NCBI GenBank assembly: GCA_037975125.1
Contig: CM075853.1
Location: forward strand, 94,344,543 to 94,408,542
DNA from: Latrodectus hesperus
Lineage: Eukaryota; Arthropoda; Arachnida; Araneae; Theridiidae
Length of the DNA stretch: 64,000 nucleotides
Direction of reading: 5' to 3'
In this document: piece after piece, positions 42,290-55,729 of the stretch
Numbering within the stretch: the stretch's first letter is position 1
How the letters are laid out: every line of letters begins with the position of its first letter
Program-made: the position numbers and the translations under genes
The notes under the pieces: generated by a model
What the model saw: the letters and a program-made list of their open reading frames with translations, nothing else
The model's database searches: none
What the model was told of the DNA's origin: nothing

Positions 42290-42445
42290 AAAAAAAAAAA
42301 ACTTCTATGCTCCGAGTTTAATAGGTGTATAAAGCAGAAATGCATCATCTATTTTCCTATTCTTCAATAGTGTTTGGGATCGAATCCAGAAGCTTTCATT
42401 TCACAGAATGCTATTATACTACTAGTCACGGGGAAACCTAGATTT
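42290..42445 (-). mobile_element. Degenerate tRNA-derived SINE-like copy
   Basis: On the minus strand there is a B-box-like GGATTCGATCCC (around 42378-42389) preceded by GAAATGAAAGCTTCTGG. A body follows that resembles copies near 36.2, 49.9 and 55.8 kb (CAATAGTG, CAGAAATGCA). The ends are not defined. Confidence 0.5.
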
Positions 42446-43379
42446 AGTTTACAGCCTAGCTTCAACAGATATTGACGTAAAAATAGAACATTACAGATAT
42501 TCAGGTTTTTCATCGAAGACATTAGTTATTCATAAAAGGTATCCACAGGAAGATAAGCCTCATTAAGATCTAAATAGTTAACTCGCGCTGTATAGTTCTT
42601 TAGTTCGAAACAAGTCTCTGACAAGGATGTTTGTAGCAATCCGAAATGCATTTTAAATTGCAGTTCAGTAAAATATCAGGAGAGCCCAAGCCCTAGGCGA
42701 CAAACTGAAATAAAAACGCCAAGCCAAAATGAAATTCCAGAAATAGTTTGGTTTACCATAACTAGTGTATCGAAGCAGGATAATCAAGATTAGCGCAAGC
42801 CACAATATCTCCACCCAAATCATTCGAAGCAAGAGTATGGGCTCTGCTAGGGTCCAACCGTTGGAAACAGTATGGTCAGCGATCTATCCACCCCAACTTA
42901 AACAATTCATGTGTTGGAATCTTACTTCAGTCGAGAATATTTGCTTTAGAGTTCATTTTAAAATCTAATTCCTGTAAAAAAAGAGGCTTCGTTTGCAAAA
43001 AATAAAAAATATTAAGGCAATAAGTAAATCAAACCAATGTAAATCAATTTTTTTATTTAATATAACTAAGCATTCCCAATAATCTTTTTATATAATCGAT
43101 TTAAGTAATTGATATGACAAAGTTAATTTTTAAATAAATTAAACAATCATTTTTATTGGAAATTTAAATTAGTATGGGGGAGAAAATAGGAATTAAAATA
43201 TTAATATTATTCAAGAAAGCATTAGGGAATATCTTAACACTGATATAGTATTGATACTTAACTATAGTAAAAGATTATATCATAACAGTAATTTATAACT
43301 TTTTTTATATTTATAAATATTTTAATGCATCTGAAAAATTATTCAGAAATTCTAATTTTATAAAAATACATTTGAAACT

Positions 43380-44490
43380 TACTTTTCAGATTGAGCTCTC
43401 AGAAATCCCTGTTTTTAAAGGTTTTAATATATCTTTGAGTCAGAATGGATTCTAAACAATGTATAAAAAGTATTGCGTTACTTTAAATATTGCAACTATT
43501 TTATCTTTTTCCCAAAGAAACAATGTTTTTTGCTTCCTTTTATATAAAAGAACAATATAATTTTTTTTTTCGTTTGTATTTCGTTGCCAAATAAATATTT
43601 CATTATTTTCAATTTACATTGAGTATTTTACTTTACAAAATCATTTGCAATCACCATTATTTTAGAATAAAATCGTTCCATGATAATTCTCTAGAGAAAA
43701 TTATTTAAATATGTTATTTTCAATATAAGTACTAAATGTATAACAGATATTATTTTTGAAACAAAATAAATGTATTGATTTTTTTATGCAAATTTGAAGC
43801 TTAATAAAGCTATATTTCTCGTACATAGCGATAGAAAGATAATTTTAGACACTGTTTTCCAACTCAATATATCGATGATTAATGATATTTTTTATTAGGG
43901 TTCCATTTTAATTAACTGATGTTAATGCTTTTGATATATTGTTATAATAATTCCATAATAATTATTTTCTCTGTGATATTTTTTCTTTAATACCAGACAT
44001 TGTAAAAAGATATTATTGATTTTCAAGCAAATGTAATGATGATCTCTCTAGTAATTTTACAACATCCACTCTTATTGCTGATTTAAGTTAGTACAAATGA
44101 ATTAATAGTAACACTAGAAAGCGATATTAGGAAACATTTTATAACTGATTTAGTTTTATATACTTATGATTGCAAAATACAATTCTTATGTCATCAATTT
44201 ACGTCTTTTTTCATAAATAATTCAAATAATCTGATAAATCATACGAAAATTTCACTTTTTCGAAACACTTTTCCAAATTTAATTTGTTCATTGAAATTTT
44301 ACAAATTACTGTTTTTACAGGATTGTAATGTACCCTTGAGTCTGAAGGATTTTGAAAAATTTATGAAAAAAATTTCATTAGTTAAAATATTTCAATTAAT
44401 TTATTTCTTTATCAAAGAAACAATGTAATTCACTTCCTCTTAGACAGAAGGGCAATCATTTACTTTGCAAAACCACTTATATTTAAGATT
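43380..44490. repeat. Pair of diverged direct repeats about 0.9 kb apart
   Basis: 43405-43560 and 44300-44455 share an ordered set of blocks. These include CTGTTTTTA-AGG, CTTTGAGTC/CCTTGAGTC, AAAGAAACAATGT and CTTCCT followed by GAA-GGCAAT-like sequence. This suggests an old tandem duplication or two copies of one repeat. Confidence 0.5.
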
Positions 44491-44588
44491 TATTATTTTC
44501 AAAAAATTTGTTATAAACTAAATTGTAGAGGAAATAATTAAGTTGCTAAGTTACTTTTAATAAAAGTGTAATCTATTGTTTTTATACA

Positions 44589-44704
<116 letters not shown>

Positions 44705-45579
44705 GTAATTTTAGCAATGGATTTTTAATTAAATATTTTGATGACATGATATTTTTAATACAGCCAGTTTTTGTGTTATTTAGGATTGGTGAAATTGATG
44801 CAGTCAATATGACTGTAGTTAAGAAATAGTCAATATGGCTAAAATAATTTATCATTATATTCTCTTTTTTTAATTTGCAAGAAAAATATAGTTTTTGTTT
44901 GCTTTATTTGTCCTTTCATGGATATTTTTTTCACACGAGGACTTAATTCGACGAAGATTTATATTTAAATGGGATTCCAGATTATTAAATGCAATTACGC
45001 TCGAAGGTGAGAAACGAATTCAAGACTACAATTATTTAAACATGATATTTCAAACCATAAGAACATATTTAATTTATGTATATACGTTCTCTCACTATAG
45101 ATAGTATTAAGAAAAACCTTACAAAAATTTTTAGTTTTTAGAATGCCTTGCTTAGAAATAAAAAAAGTCCCAGCAGTAAACATATAGAAAGCATGTTTCG
45201 TTCTTTTTCTGCTAAAAATATGCAGAAACCAGCCTTATATCATCTGTGATCAAACCTAGAACTTACTACTTTGAATAACCTTTTCCTACTTGAGAAACAC
45301 ACATGATCTTAGTTTCCGTTTTTAACAAGCCAATAAAAATAGCAATTTTCGTTCGATTCAATTAAAACAAGTTTCCAAAAATTCAGGTGAAGCGCTGAAA
45401 TTTTGGTCAATCCTCTCATACAACAATACTCCCCTTGGCAATCTTTTCACAATTTTTAATTAACTCAGACATATAGTTATTCCAAAGTTAATTTCTGAGA
45501 TTTCAGGAGATTAAAAAAGTAACATTGTCATGATGTTGTTCATTAATGTATGAAAACACAGCCTTCTCTCTTTCAATTC

Positions 45580-45990
45580 CGCAGTTAGAACACAATCAAA
45601 CGATGCGCAAAGAAGAAAAATTACCGGAAACGCAGAGTAATAAGCTGCTATGGCGATCTCATATCTTGACGGCTCATCTCGTGGCAGATTGTCAGGAGCA
45701 CGTAGCAGGAACAAAACTGAGCGCTTAATCCCCTCCATTTATCCACAAAGGAAAGGAAGGACGAGTCACGGTGGAAGGTTGTTTCTCGTGTAGCGACCCT
45801 GAGAGTCCCCGGATGAAATGACGTCATCCTGTTCATCCCCCATCTCGTCGGAGGAATGACCACTAGTTCATTTGCATACTGATGGCAAGTAAAATTTCGC
45901 TCGTACACTGACATGTAATTGCAGAGATTTAGTAAATGACTCGCTTTCAGTGACATTGATCGCATGGAGGTTGAAAGGACAAATATCGAC
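45580..45990. promoter_or_regulatory. GC-richer intronic island with CRE motif
   Basis: This is the most conspicuous GC-richer block in intron 1. It contains the full palindromic CRE TGACGTCA (45819-45826). Overlapping frames are open on both strands (up to 105 codons on minus), with no recognised domain. An enhancer within intron 1 is a reasonable reading; an alternative first exon is another. Confidence 0.35.
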
Positions 45991-46259
45991 GGTTAGGAAT
46001 TATTGACATAAATCACACAATATTTTATAGTTTTTACCATTGTTTTTAATTACTAGAAAATAAACAAGTAACATCATATTTTTTATATGTCAATGTACAG
46101 TTTCTTGTTTATTTCTATACAGACTTTAATTTGGACTATGTATATTATGAAGAAAGTCAAATAGAATTTTCTTAACCAGTAATGAGAAGTTTAGTTGCAG
46201 AAAGCAGTTGTAAAGCAATTTTTAACATTCACTGCCTATTATTGCTTTTTGGAATGTTT

Positions 46260-46465
46260 TTTCCTAGATAATGGGTCTCATTCACATACCGCAACGAGGA
46301 AAACTCTCAAGCAGAAATATATGAAAAGAAATAAAATCATCGACAGAAATACATGAAAAAAAATATAAATGCAATACATAATTTCCTTTATTCAATAACA
46401 TTTGATATTGAAAACTGGGATCTTTCATGCAAAAGAGTGAGATTCACTGAATCACGGAGATTTTA
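46260..46465. mobile_element. Degenerate SINE-like fragment
   Basis: It shares ACCGCAACGAGGAAAACTC-like and CAAGCAG blocks with the copy near 36.15 kb, and a TTCAATAACATTTGA-like body. No clear polymerase III boxes remain. Confidence 0.35.
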
Positions 46466-47049
46466 TTTGAGGGAAAATACATAAAAATATTTTATATATT
46501 AATTGACAAACATATAAAAAATTAACTAATTATAAAAATTTTAAACTGACTATAAAACTGAAACTGATTATAAAAATTTGTAATACAATTTTATCATATA
46601 TTCACTGTTTTTGCCCAAGAAAATGTTTTACAAATATTATATTTCTTATAAATGTAATTTCCCACACATTACAGTTTATGTTGAAAGGACCAAAGTTTAG
46701 AGTCTTATAAAAGTTAAAATTATATTAATTAACTAGGGAATAAATGATGATTGGGTCTTAAAGTTAAAAGTTTGCGTGCTCAAATCTCCCTTCACAAGCT
46801 CTCCATATTTTTTCATCCATTTATCATAAATTTATATTTTCCACCAGTCAAACATTTTAAGAATATAAATATTTAGCTAAGATTAATTTTAAATTACAAA
46901 TTTCAAAAGAAAAATTTTACAAATTTAATATCTTATAGGGTTTTCAATTAGCTGTACAAATATTTATTAAATTTTTACCAAGCAATTGGCGTTAAATATT
47001 TACTGGACTCCAATCGATGAGTGGGAAAGAATATCACTCTAAGGTATAG

Positions 47050-47115
47050 AACATGGGTTCCCAAACATTTTTTCTCGTGGACCACTTTCAAAGTTTTACT
47101 ATTTTCGGTGAACCC
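47050..47115 (+). mobile_element. Possible hAT MITE end
   Basis: The stretch beginning GGGTTCCCAAACATTTTTTC and continuing TCGTGGACCAC resembles the terminal sequence of many non-autonomous hAT elements. A matching inverted end was not found, so this is at best a fragment. Confidence 0.35.
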
Positions 47116-48406
47116 CCTGCTGCTAACAAAAAGTACCTAGGTACTAACAAAAACTACTTAAAAAAAGTACATAGGAACCTAAAGTTTAATCTTCCTTGGC
47201 TTTTTGTTCTATTACAGAAGTTTAGAATAATCTCTAGTATTTATAATTTTTACTACATAACTGCCTACTACACTTAAGTAGTAAAACAAATATAATATGA
47301 TTGATAAATTACAATATACAATACAAATATGTATTACAAATGGGCAGATACTTACTTTTTCCGGCACTGCAAACACTGACATCAATTCACTCACAGTCAC
47401 ACTTTTATGATTAAAATCCCGGAAACAAATGAGTAACGTTTTATTCTTGGCATTCGCTTATTTATAGTAATATAGATTGCAAGCACAGCACAAGTCGTAT
47501 TTCATCCCTTTGCAGGTTTAAACAATCATCCCGGACGAGCGAACACACTGGCGGCACTTTGCAAGTCTCGACATGTGGTGTACATTTTTGTACCATTATC
47601 TATTGTTCTATTCAATTCTGTGTTTAAATTTTTAGAAGATAGAAGATTCTGTATATTATTTTGGTTTCACAAATAAATACTTTTTATAGTTTATTAGAAT
47701 ATTTATAGCAATTACTAAATAAATTTTGATGAACATGGACTAATATTTTAGTTGAATTATTCCGATACATTTCAGTCTGTCAATCTCTGATAACCAATGC
47801 AACAAACAAACGCCACGTCATTTTGAACAGCGGTTTAGCTATAAGGTCGACAGCTGAATAACACATTCTTCCCCAAACCATGCCACACTTGCTCTGGAAC
47901 ACTGAATTTATCTGAATTTTATGGAACACAAGCCTTCTCAACGTATGATCTTTCTGCTGAGTCAAGTGTAGAATCTGATTTGTTCATATTGCGAGAACGA
48001 TGATTAATCACTCCAAGTGATTTATGATACTGACCAGGAGGCCAAGTAACTTTGTAAAATATTTGGTTTATAATTGAAAACACAGCGATATTTTTTAGAG
48101 TAATCAATAAACAGGAGATAATTGTAGGATTCGTTTATAAATAGTTGCAAGAAGTAGTTCTTAATTTCATTTCCACCAAGGAAACAATTTTTAAAAAATA
48201 ACTGTACAAAAAGATAACAACAGCAACAAAAATTATTTTTCAAACATCTTTGCTTCAATTACTTAAAATTTATTTTTCCTTTGAAATATGTTGCAAAAAT
48301 CACATGTCCATTTTAGACTAAATATAAAAAACTGAAATTATATATCAAGAAGTTAGGGAAATTTTTAATTTTTTACAAATTTGAAAGCATATAGTATTAT
48401 TAATAT

Positions 48407-48485
48407 ATATCAATTAGTTATGGTTATATAATTGATATAACTTATCAATTAGTTATGGAACATATATCAATTAGTTATGGTTATA
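48407..48485. repeat. Three short direct repeats of ATCAATTAGTTATGG
   Basis: Exact copies of this 15-mer lie at 48409-48423, 48444-48458 and 48466-48480, inside intron 1. A related sequence, ATCGATTAGTTATTG, lies near 49233. CAATTAG is compatible with homeodomain binding. Confidence 0.85.
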
Positions 48486-48965
48486 TTAATGGTAATCTGT
48501 TCATCATCAGTGTTTTTATGAAAAAAATATTCGTATAATAATTATTTTTTTCAATTTAAAGAAAATATTCAACAATTACAAAATTAGCAAGGATTGCTGT
48601 TTAAAGACAGTTTGCTCTGTATTATGTATTAATGACTATTTATTTATTCACTAAAAAGAAAATTTAAGTAATTCAAAAACTTCACAGAGAAAGAGCTTAT
48701 ATAAAACAATGATTTCCTTCAAATTATTTCAAATCTTTAATTTCAATCAAATAGTTCTCACTGTAATAATTGTTTCGACACTCAAAAATCTTATTAAAAT
48801 TAATTTCATTATTAATATCTTTGCATATACTATTTAATTGAATTAAAATCTCAGAAAGTTATATTAATCAATTCAGAAAATTATTATTTTTTATTTTTTT
48901 ATTTATAAATTACTAAATTAAATTCGATTGGTTGAAAAGTAGTATTCTAAATAAATGAATTATTG

Positions 48966-49105
<140 letters not shown>

Positions 49106-49849
49106 TTAATTTTTTTAAGTATAGTATGAGTAAGGATTTGGCCAGTTATTTTAAACTGTGTAACTGAACCACTTTCTTTATCTATTTGTTTTGTAAAATA
49201 TTAAAAAAATGTAATGCTTTTTTAGTTTTACATATCGATTAGTTATTGTTGTATTAATATTAACCATTGTATTACATAAAAATATTCATTGAAAATTCTA
49301 TGATGCTTTTGGTGCTAGTAATTTTGAAATTTCAGAATATTTTTTTCACCACTTTTATGCGCTTAGACTCTGCATGAAAGCAGAGTAAGACTTGAGGCGT
49401 TTTATAACATACAAAGCCCATGGCTTCCCATCAGAATTTTTCATGATTAGGAAAGCTATATATTCTATACTGTATGCACTAGAAAAAACTTAGAAAGCTT
49501 CCAATGTTCTTTTGGAACTAAGATCACCCAAAAGAGCAAAATCTTCCCATTCAACGAATACATTTTGTTAAAAATTCTTTCTTAAGAAAATTGACTATAT
49601 CATGCATCGTTATATTAAATATTATCAATTCATAAAACATTCAAACAGTTTTTCTTTCTAGAACTCACCATTTGCTAATGTTCGAATGATAAATTTTAAA
49701 ATGGAAGTTCACATGTTTAAGTCCTGTAACAGAGAGTAATTATAAATCGATATTTGACACCATGCAACCTAGCTGACGAGATATGTTGTAAAATATTCTT
49801 ACACTCTCTACATTATTCCTTCCAGGAAAATTTCACTTAAATAGTGAGC

Positions 49850-50010
49850 CACATTCATGCATCCCAATTGGGATTAAGTCTGAAACACTCCAAAGCATCC
49901 ACCAGGGCAAATATCCATCTCCATTTTTCAACAGTGATTGGGATCGAACGCAGAATCTTTCATTTCGAAAAGCACAATCCCACTAACAGGCTGCAGTGAG
50001 CCTTATAAAT
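49850..50010 (-). mobile_element. Degenerate tRNA-derived SINE copy
   Basis: On the minus strand it starts near GGCTCACTGCAGCC, with TTAGTGGGATTGTGC, then GAAATGAAAGATTCTG and B-box-like GTTCGATCCC (around 49940-49949). The body then reads AATCACTGTTGAAAAATGG. It is the best-preserved copy of this family in the window. Confidence 0.6.
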
Positions 50011-50189
50011 ACATGTATTTCTACATTCTACATACATATTCTATTGGGTGAAGTGGTGTTTCGAAACTTTCCTGTTTTGTCCCATGTGACTCATAAACAT
50101 AGCAACTATTGATAAAAAGTCAGAAATCTATGGGAAGAAAATATCCATTGATGAATAAAAACTTTATAATAGCTTTTATTTACTATGAT

Positions 50190-50298
50190 ACCCACTTCAC
50201 AGTATTTCCTCATTTTTTTAATAGTTTTTAGAATTAAACCTGGAACTTTTTATTATAAAGAACATATTTCTACCACTGGATTACGGTGAGCCCCTTCA
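50190..50298 (-). mobile_element. Second degenerate SINE copy of the same family
   Basis: On the minus strand, GGCTCACCGTAATCCAGTGG begins the head, followed by a decayed B box (AGGTTTAATTC) and AAAAATGAGGAAATACTG. It ends only about 140 bp before the next exon. Confidence 0.5.
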
Positions 50299-50440
50299 TG
50301 CTAGCCCTTGAATCGTTAAAGTGTTAAATATATCAACTGTTAGACTATGAAAAGTATGCAGATCAGAAGCATTTATTTACGATCTATCCCATATTTATCT
50401 GTGTGAAACACATAAAATCCAATTTTTTTATTTTTTATAG

Positions 50441-50534
50441 GAAGACGTTGAATCTACGGCTGCGTCCACTTTGTCATCATCATCTGCAAGGAAGAATGTC
50501 AGTCCCAGCCCTGATTTACAGCCTAATAGGACGG
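50441..50534 (+). CDS. Second coding exon of the signal-peptide gene
   Basis: The acceptor has a long pyrimidine tract ending in TATAG, and the donor is ACGG|GTGAGT. The 94-nt exon enters in phase 0, matching the exon at 39854-39967, and leaves in phase 1. It reads EDVESTAASTLSSSSARK, then NVSPSPDLQPNRT, with two N-glycosylation sequons (NVS, NRT). The acidic, Ser/Thr/Pro-rich composition continues the extracellular linker of exon 1. No domain is recognisable. Later exons were not found up to 64 kb and may be small or beyond the window. Confidence 0.58.
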
Positions 50535-52106
50535 GTGAGTTCCATACAATCTGTACACATTTTTTATGAAAAGACATCAAAAATATTATTTATATCATTA
50601 TCCATATAATTCTAATTATAAATAATTTTACGCAAAATTGTTGGTAGTGTAATCAAAATGAATAACGAGCAAATTTAGCGGAAAATATTTGATTTTAATA
50701 GAAGTTTTTATGTTGTAACGATTTTTAATTTAAAGGAAAAATATTGGATAACAAACACTAATGGTTATGAACTATTGTCGCAGTTTAGTTGAGAAAGACA
50801 TCCTCGTAACTGGGAAGTCGCTCGCAAAATATTTCCAAAATTCTGCAGAAATTATGCAATATTTTTATACATAAGGAATACTTTATTATCACTGTGCTAG
50901 ATGTTACGAAGTACGGTTTTGATGGGATAAAAGTAGATTAAATCTGGATACGTCAGTAAATACAATTCAATATAAAAAAATGTTTTTTTTAATCTCAATG
51001 ACCAAATGATTTATTTTTAAAAAAGATTGTCATGTTTCCAACAAGGAAAGAGTATCACCCTTCATATTATGCCGCAATTGAGAAAATTGAATATTATATG
51101 AAGGGAATTTGCTTTATTCAGCAAATATCAATTAATATACTGCGAAATTCTTTTTCTGTATATTTCATTTTTTTCATTACAATAATAATATCGTCTTTTG
51201 CTGTATTACGTTTTTTGAAGATGAAAATGATTTAGGAAATATATATGTTGACATAATAGTCATATTTTGAATAGATTGCTACCAAATTTCATCATGTTTT
51301 CTTCATAAGCAAATTTAAACATAGACTGAAAATAATGATAAAGCAAATTTACCAAACGAAGATATATTCTCTGATTGAATTTCAATCTAGATTAAAGTCA
51401 ATATCCCACCTCATGATTTTTTATACCCTTATTTTTATGATTATATTTCAATACAATATTTTACCCTCAGAGATTTCCATTGAAGAATCTCTTGTGTAAC
51501 CGTTTGATACATTCGAGAATTGGAAGAATTAGGGATCAAAACTTTTAATTTTCATTCATTTTTACATTATGTTTTTATTTATTATATTCCTGGAAATTTC
51601 AATGTTACACTCAATTTCATGAATTTTTCAAATTAGAATAAAACCTTTCACAAAAACATTCCACGGAACTCAAAATTAGAAAAATTGCTATTAATTTTAG
51701 CTTCAATTTCAGTTTTCCCATTTCATCATAATTCCATGCGATTTTCTTACATTTTGAAAAAGTTTAGCACTTTTTTCTATTTAGAATCTACCGAAAAAAA
51801 AGAAAGCATTTTGAATACTCATTATTCCATTAAATTATTTTACCGAATACACAGCAATCTTTCACTGAATTCATATACAATGGAAATTTAATGTTCATCT
51901 AACCATTAAATTGTTTTTTCTTCTTCGTAATTTTTCGCATTATCATAATTCAATGAAATTTTCATGTTTTTCACCTGTAAGTGTGCGGATTCCCTCAAGT
52001 TCAAATTAAAACACCTTAGAAGCATAGATTAAATTAAAACCTTTCAATAAATGGCCAGTAATCCCTCTCTATATTTCAGTATTGAAAAAAAACTGTCATT
52101 TTATTT
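50535..52106. other. AT-rich DNA, probable intron
   Basis: No further exon was supported. Open frames at 51032-51235 and 51685-51891 are low complexity. Confidence 0.4.
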
Positions 52107-52108
52107 TA

Positions 52109-53523
52109 AACTCCTGTTTGTGAAAATTGCAACACCATGAAGGAAGCATCATAGTTGAATGAAATTTAATACACAGTTGAGTGATAATGATACAAATAAA
52201 TGATTACATTTTCAAACCAAATAAACAATAATAAGAGATAGAAATTAGTATTTTGTGTGGCCACCACGCGCCGCAATAAGAGCTGCTACACGGCGCGGCA
52301 TGGAGTGAAACAAATTTTGAATATCTGCCTGCGGAAGTGTGTTCCATATTGTTTGTATGCGCAACCAAAGTTCGTCTGTCGAAGCAACAGGACGAGGATC
52401 ACGAGCGAGACGCCGCCCAACGATATCCCACACATGTTCAATCGGTGACATATCCGGCGAATACGCAGACCAAGGAAGAAGCTGTACCTGCTGCGAATCA
52501 AGGTAGGTTATGACAGTCCTGGCGACATGTGGACGGGCATTATCCTGCTGGAATACAGCCCCTGGCAATCCTTGCAGGAAGGGAATAGCTTGGGGCTGTA
52601 AAACTTCGCTTATGTATCGGGTATTGTTCAAATTGCCCACAATTCGTAGCAATTGTGATCGTCCATGATATGCTATGGCACCCCAGACCATAACTCCGGG
52701 GTTCGTCCACTGTGGCGTTCGATAATGCACTCCGGGTTCCGTTCACCGGCATAGCGCCTGACACGAATTCGGCCATCATGGTGCCACATATTGAAGCGGG
52801 ATTCGTCAGAAAAGACGACCTGCTGCCAATCAGCACGCCAGCTCCTATGGACATTGGCCCATTGTAGCCGCAGACGGCGATGGTTTTGTGTGAGAGGAAT
52901 CCTGTATAAGGGAACCCTTGCGCGCAGCCCACGCTGCAGCAGACGTCTCCGAATTGATGAAGCACACAATGACACACCTGTAGCTGTTGACCACTGTGCT
53001 GCCAATTGTCTGGAAGAAGCTGTGCGGTCCGTCAGCGCCATACGCACCAGGTGTCTGTCATCGCGAGCTGACGTCACATTCCGGGGTCCACTCCCGGATT
53101 TCCGAGCTGTCCGACCCTCGTCCGTCCACAGCTTCCAAACACGCATGATTGTGCTTCTGTTACGCTGCACACGAGCGGCTACTGCACCATGAGATAATCC
53201 AGCTTCACGAAGGCCGACGATTCTGCCCCGTTCAAACTCCGAAATTTGCTCAAATTTCGCTCTCTTTCGTCGAAGAGGCATAGTAAAGATTCAGTTAACG
53301 TTTACCACTAGCATATAACCACCGATAATCATACACGCCTCGAAACAGCCGTCTATTTATATTCGGTTCGATCCGCCGTTCGGGGGCGCTGCACACCATA
53401 CGCATGCGCTACCGGTCTGCAATTCTAATCATTTGCATATCATGCCCTACTTTACATTTCCTGAAAATTTCAGCTCACTCACGTATGTCCTTCGTGGTGT
53501 TGCAATTTTCACAAACAGGAGTT
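52109..53523 (-). mobile_element. Tc1-like DNA transposon, nearly intact
   Basis: Inverted terminal repeats of about 36 bp with one mismatch begin AACTCCTGTTTGTGAAAATT at both ends. They are bordered by the TA target duplication (52107-52108 and 53524-53525). The 1415-bp element encodes one transposase on the minus strand, disrupted by a single frameshift. Its GC content is far above the host background, consistent with recent arrival or horizontal spread, although this is inference. Confidence 0.95.
52245..53281 (-). pseudogene. Tc1 transposase with one frameshift (DD34E)
   Basis: The transposase cuts and pastes the element. The first frame starts at the ATG at 53281. It has paired helix-turn-helix regions (residues about 10-110), a basic GSGPRN linker (about 63-68) and the first catalytic Asp in VVFSDESRFN (residue 159). 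It ends at a stop near 52673. The second frame carries VMVWGAI, the second catalytic Asp in QQDNARPH and the Glu in SPDMSPIEHVW, with 34 residues between them. It runs to 52245. The break coincides with a run of four G (plus strand 52698-52701), consistent with one missing base. All three catalytic residues are present, so decay is slight. A sequencing or assembly error is possible. Confidence 0.93.
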
Positions 53524-53525
53524 TA

Positions 53526-55729
53526 GTTTTAAATCACTAACCTTTCTCATTTTTATCATTATCCTCAAACTTTTCTTATCTTTTCTGTTAGATAGCTACT
53601 TTCCTAGAGACAAAATTTATATAATAAAGAATCAAGTCAAAAATATTCTAAAATCATTCCATTAAAAATTGTGAATAGCAAATGTATAGCTGTAACTAAT
53701 TTTTACTGAATTAAAAAATTTCACGAGATTAAAACATTGCTTTTGGAAAAAGTTTTAAGGACCATGTTAATTAATAGGTTAAAGACGCCATCTCGTGACC
53801 AGAACAGAAAACTTAACGGAAAGCCATCTTAATACGAAGCACATTAAAAATTTCGCGTAGGGAACTATATCTCTTCACCTGTGTGGCGTGGAAAAAAGTT
53901 GTCAATTCAAAGATCTACCCTGTCACCTGACCATGGTTGAAATTTAAGATGTAGCTGGTTATATTTAATACGTTCGGTTGGAAAAAAAATCCCAATAACC
54001 TAACCTTTAAATATTAAACTATTCTGAATCCTTCTCATTTTGATTATAATTCTACGAAGTTTTTTTTATCTGTAATTTTGAAACATTTCTCATATCAATT
54101 AAAAGTATTCTGAATATCTCTTACTATCTTCACGGAATAAACAGTGATATAATAAAAAATACTCACACCATCTATTACATAGAAAAGCAAGTATAGTATA
54201 TTGAATCACAAACTAAATGTAAATAGTATTTGAATCGATCGTAAATATCTCGAAATGAAACAAATATACAAAAATGATGCATCAACAAAAATTTTCTTAT
54301 TCATTAGGTACCTTTAAGCTAAAATGTGTAAAATTTACAAAATAAAATTTACAATAATAGAGAAATTTTTATTCAGTATATACTTAAAAATTTGTTTTTG
54401 CATTTCCTAATAGGAGCCAAACATGCATTAAGTAAAAGTAGGTAACTAAGCGAAATTCCCGATATATTTTGAAGTCATCAAATTGATAATGGATATCTCT
54501 GAAATTACTTTTAACTCAGAAATCTTTTCCCGACTCATCAAAAAATGTGCGCCCTTCTTTCATGCATCTCTTTTTTTAATCTCTTTTCCAGAGCTTTAAC
54601 GAGAATTTTAAGAGTGACTTTGCATTTCCTTCTTTATGCTTCTCCAATAAAGGGCGGGAAGTAATCGTTCCTTCTGAATTGCTGCAATCATCTTCTGAAA
54701 ATCGCCTCTTTCAGAGTTTAATTCCCACTTGATTTTCTTCTGGTAATAAGCGCAGGCCATCCATTTAGTTTTCTTTTATCTATTTTCGAAGGACTTCGAA
54801 TCGGTGGCATTCAAAATCTAAATAGTATCTCTTAAATAAATAAAAAAAGACGAGTTTTTCAATTTCGATTCTCGTTCGGATATTTTATTATTTTGAACAG
54901 TTGGAAAATTCGGAAGAGTAGCGAGTCACTTATGAACTGTGGAAAAAATATTGATTTGTTATTTATCATTTTTTACTTTTGAGGCATACTGGTCATCAGG
55001 ATCTACAATTTTAAATGGGGGCTCTGAACCACCACTATCATTTATGTTCGAGGAGGGTCCACCAGTAAAGCCCCATTGAATGTATAAACATATGCGAGAA
55101 AATGAGTTTCTTGAATTATAGTGCTGATGGATTTTGAAAAGTGGTAACATTCTTAAAGTTCACAACACATTAGAAAGTAATTGATTTATATCAGTTATAG
55201 GGGTGTAACTCATAAAAATATATCAATGTATGACTGTCTTTTCAATGATTGAGTTTCTTGGTAGCAGTAGTATGGCTTATTTTGATCGAATTATTACTGC
55301 CTGTAAATTTCTGAATGTATGCAATTTAGCCTCAAAATTACAAGAATAAGCAAACTAACATGACAGTTGTAATAATTTTAAAGTTGTTACTTTTCGAAAA
55401 AAATTACATTTTAATTATTATACTATACAATGGATGTAATTAATGAATAGTTTTGAACTCTGTTTTTAATTTACTCGTGACAGCAAATGAAGCTTATGTG
55501 CATTGATAAGTGAATGAATTCTTTTAATTAACAACATTTAATGTCATGATTTCTTTGTTGATTTTTATTGGTTTATTTTACAGAATTGCATTTAGTTGCT
55601 TTAAGCAGTTTGTTGAGTTAATTTGTTTTAACAATAACAGCTATTGTAATTTTTTTACTATCCACAATATTTATTGATAAAAATGTTTAGACAGTAGTTC
55701 ACATTCACCTATAGGGTAAGAAGAAATCC
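53526..55729. other. AT-rich DNA with one dispersed-repeat fragment
   Basis: A copy of the CCATGGT-centred dispersed repeat lies at 53921-53945. A GC-richer patch at 54580-54790 has no identified function. No exon was supported. Confidence 0.4.

Noticed and set aside
45648..45965. 105-codon minus-strand open frame
   Set aside because: No recognised domain; open frames in several phases fit a GC-richer regulatory block better.
52791..53192. 133-codon plus-strand open frame
   Set aside because: It is a shadow of the Tc1 transposase on the other strand, as are 52257-52448 and 52540-52977.
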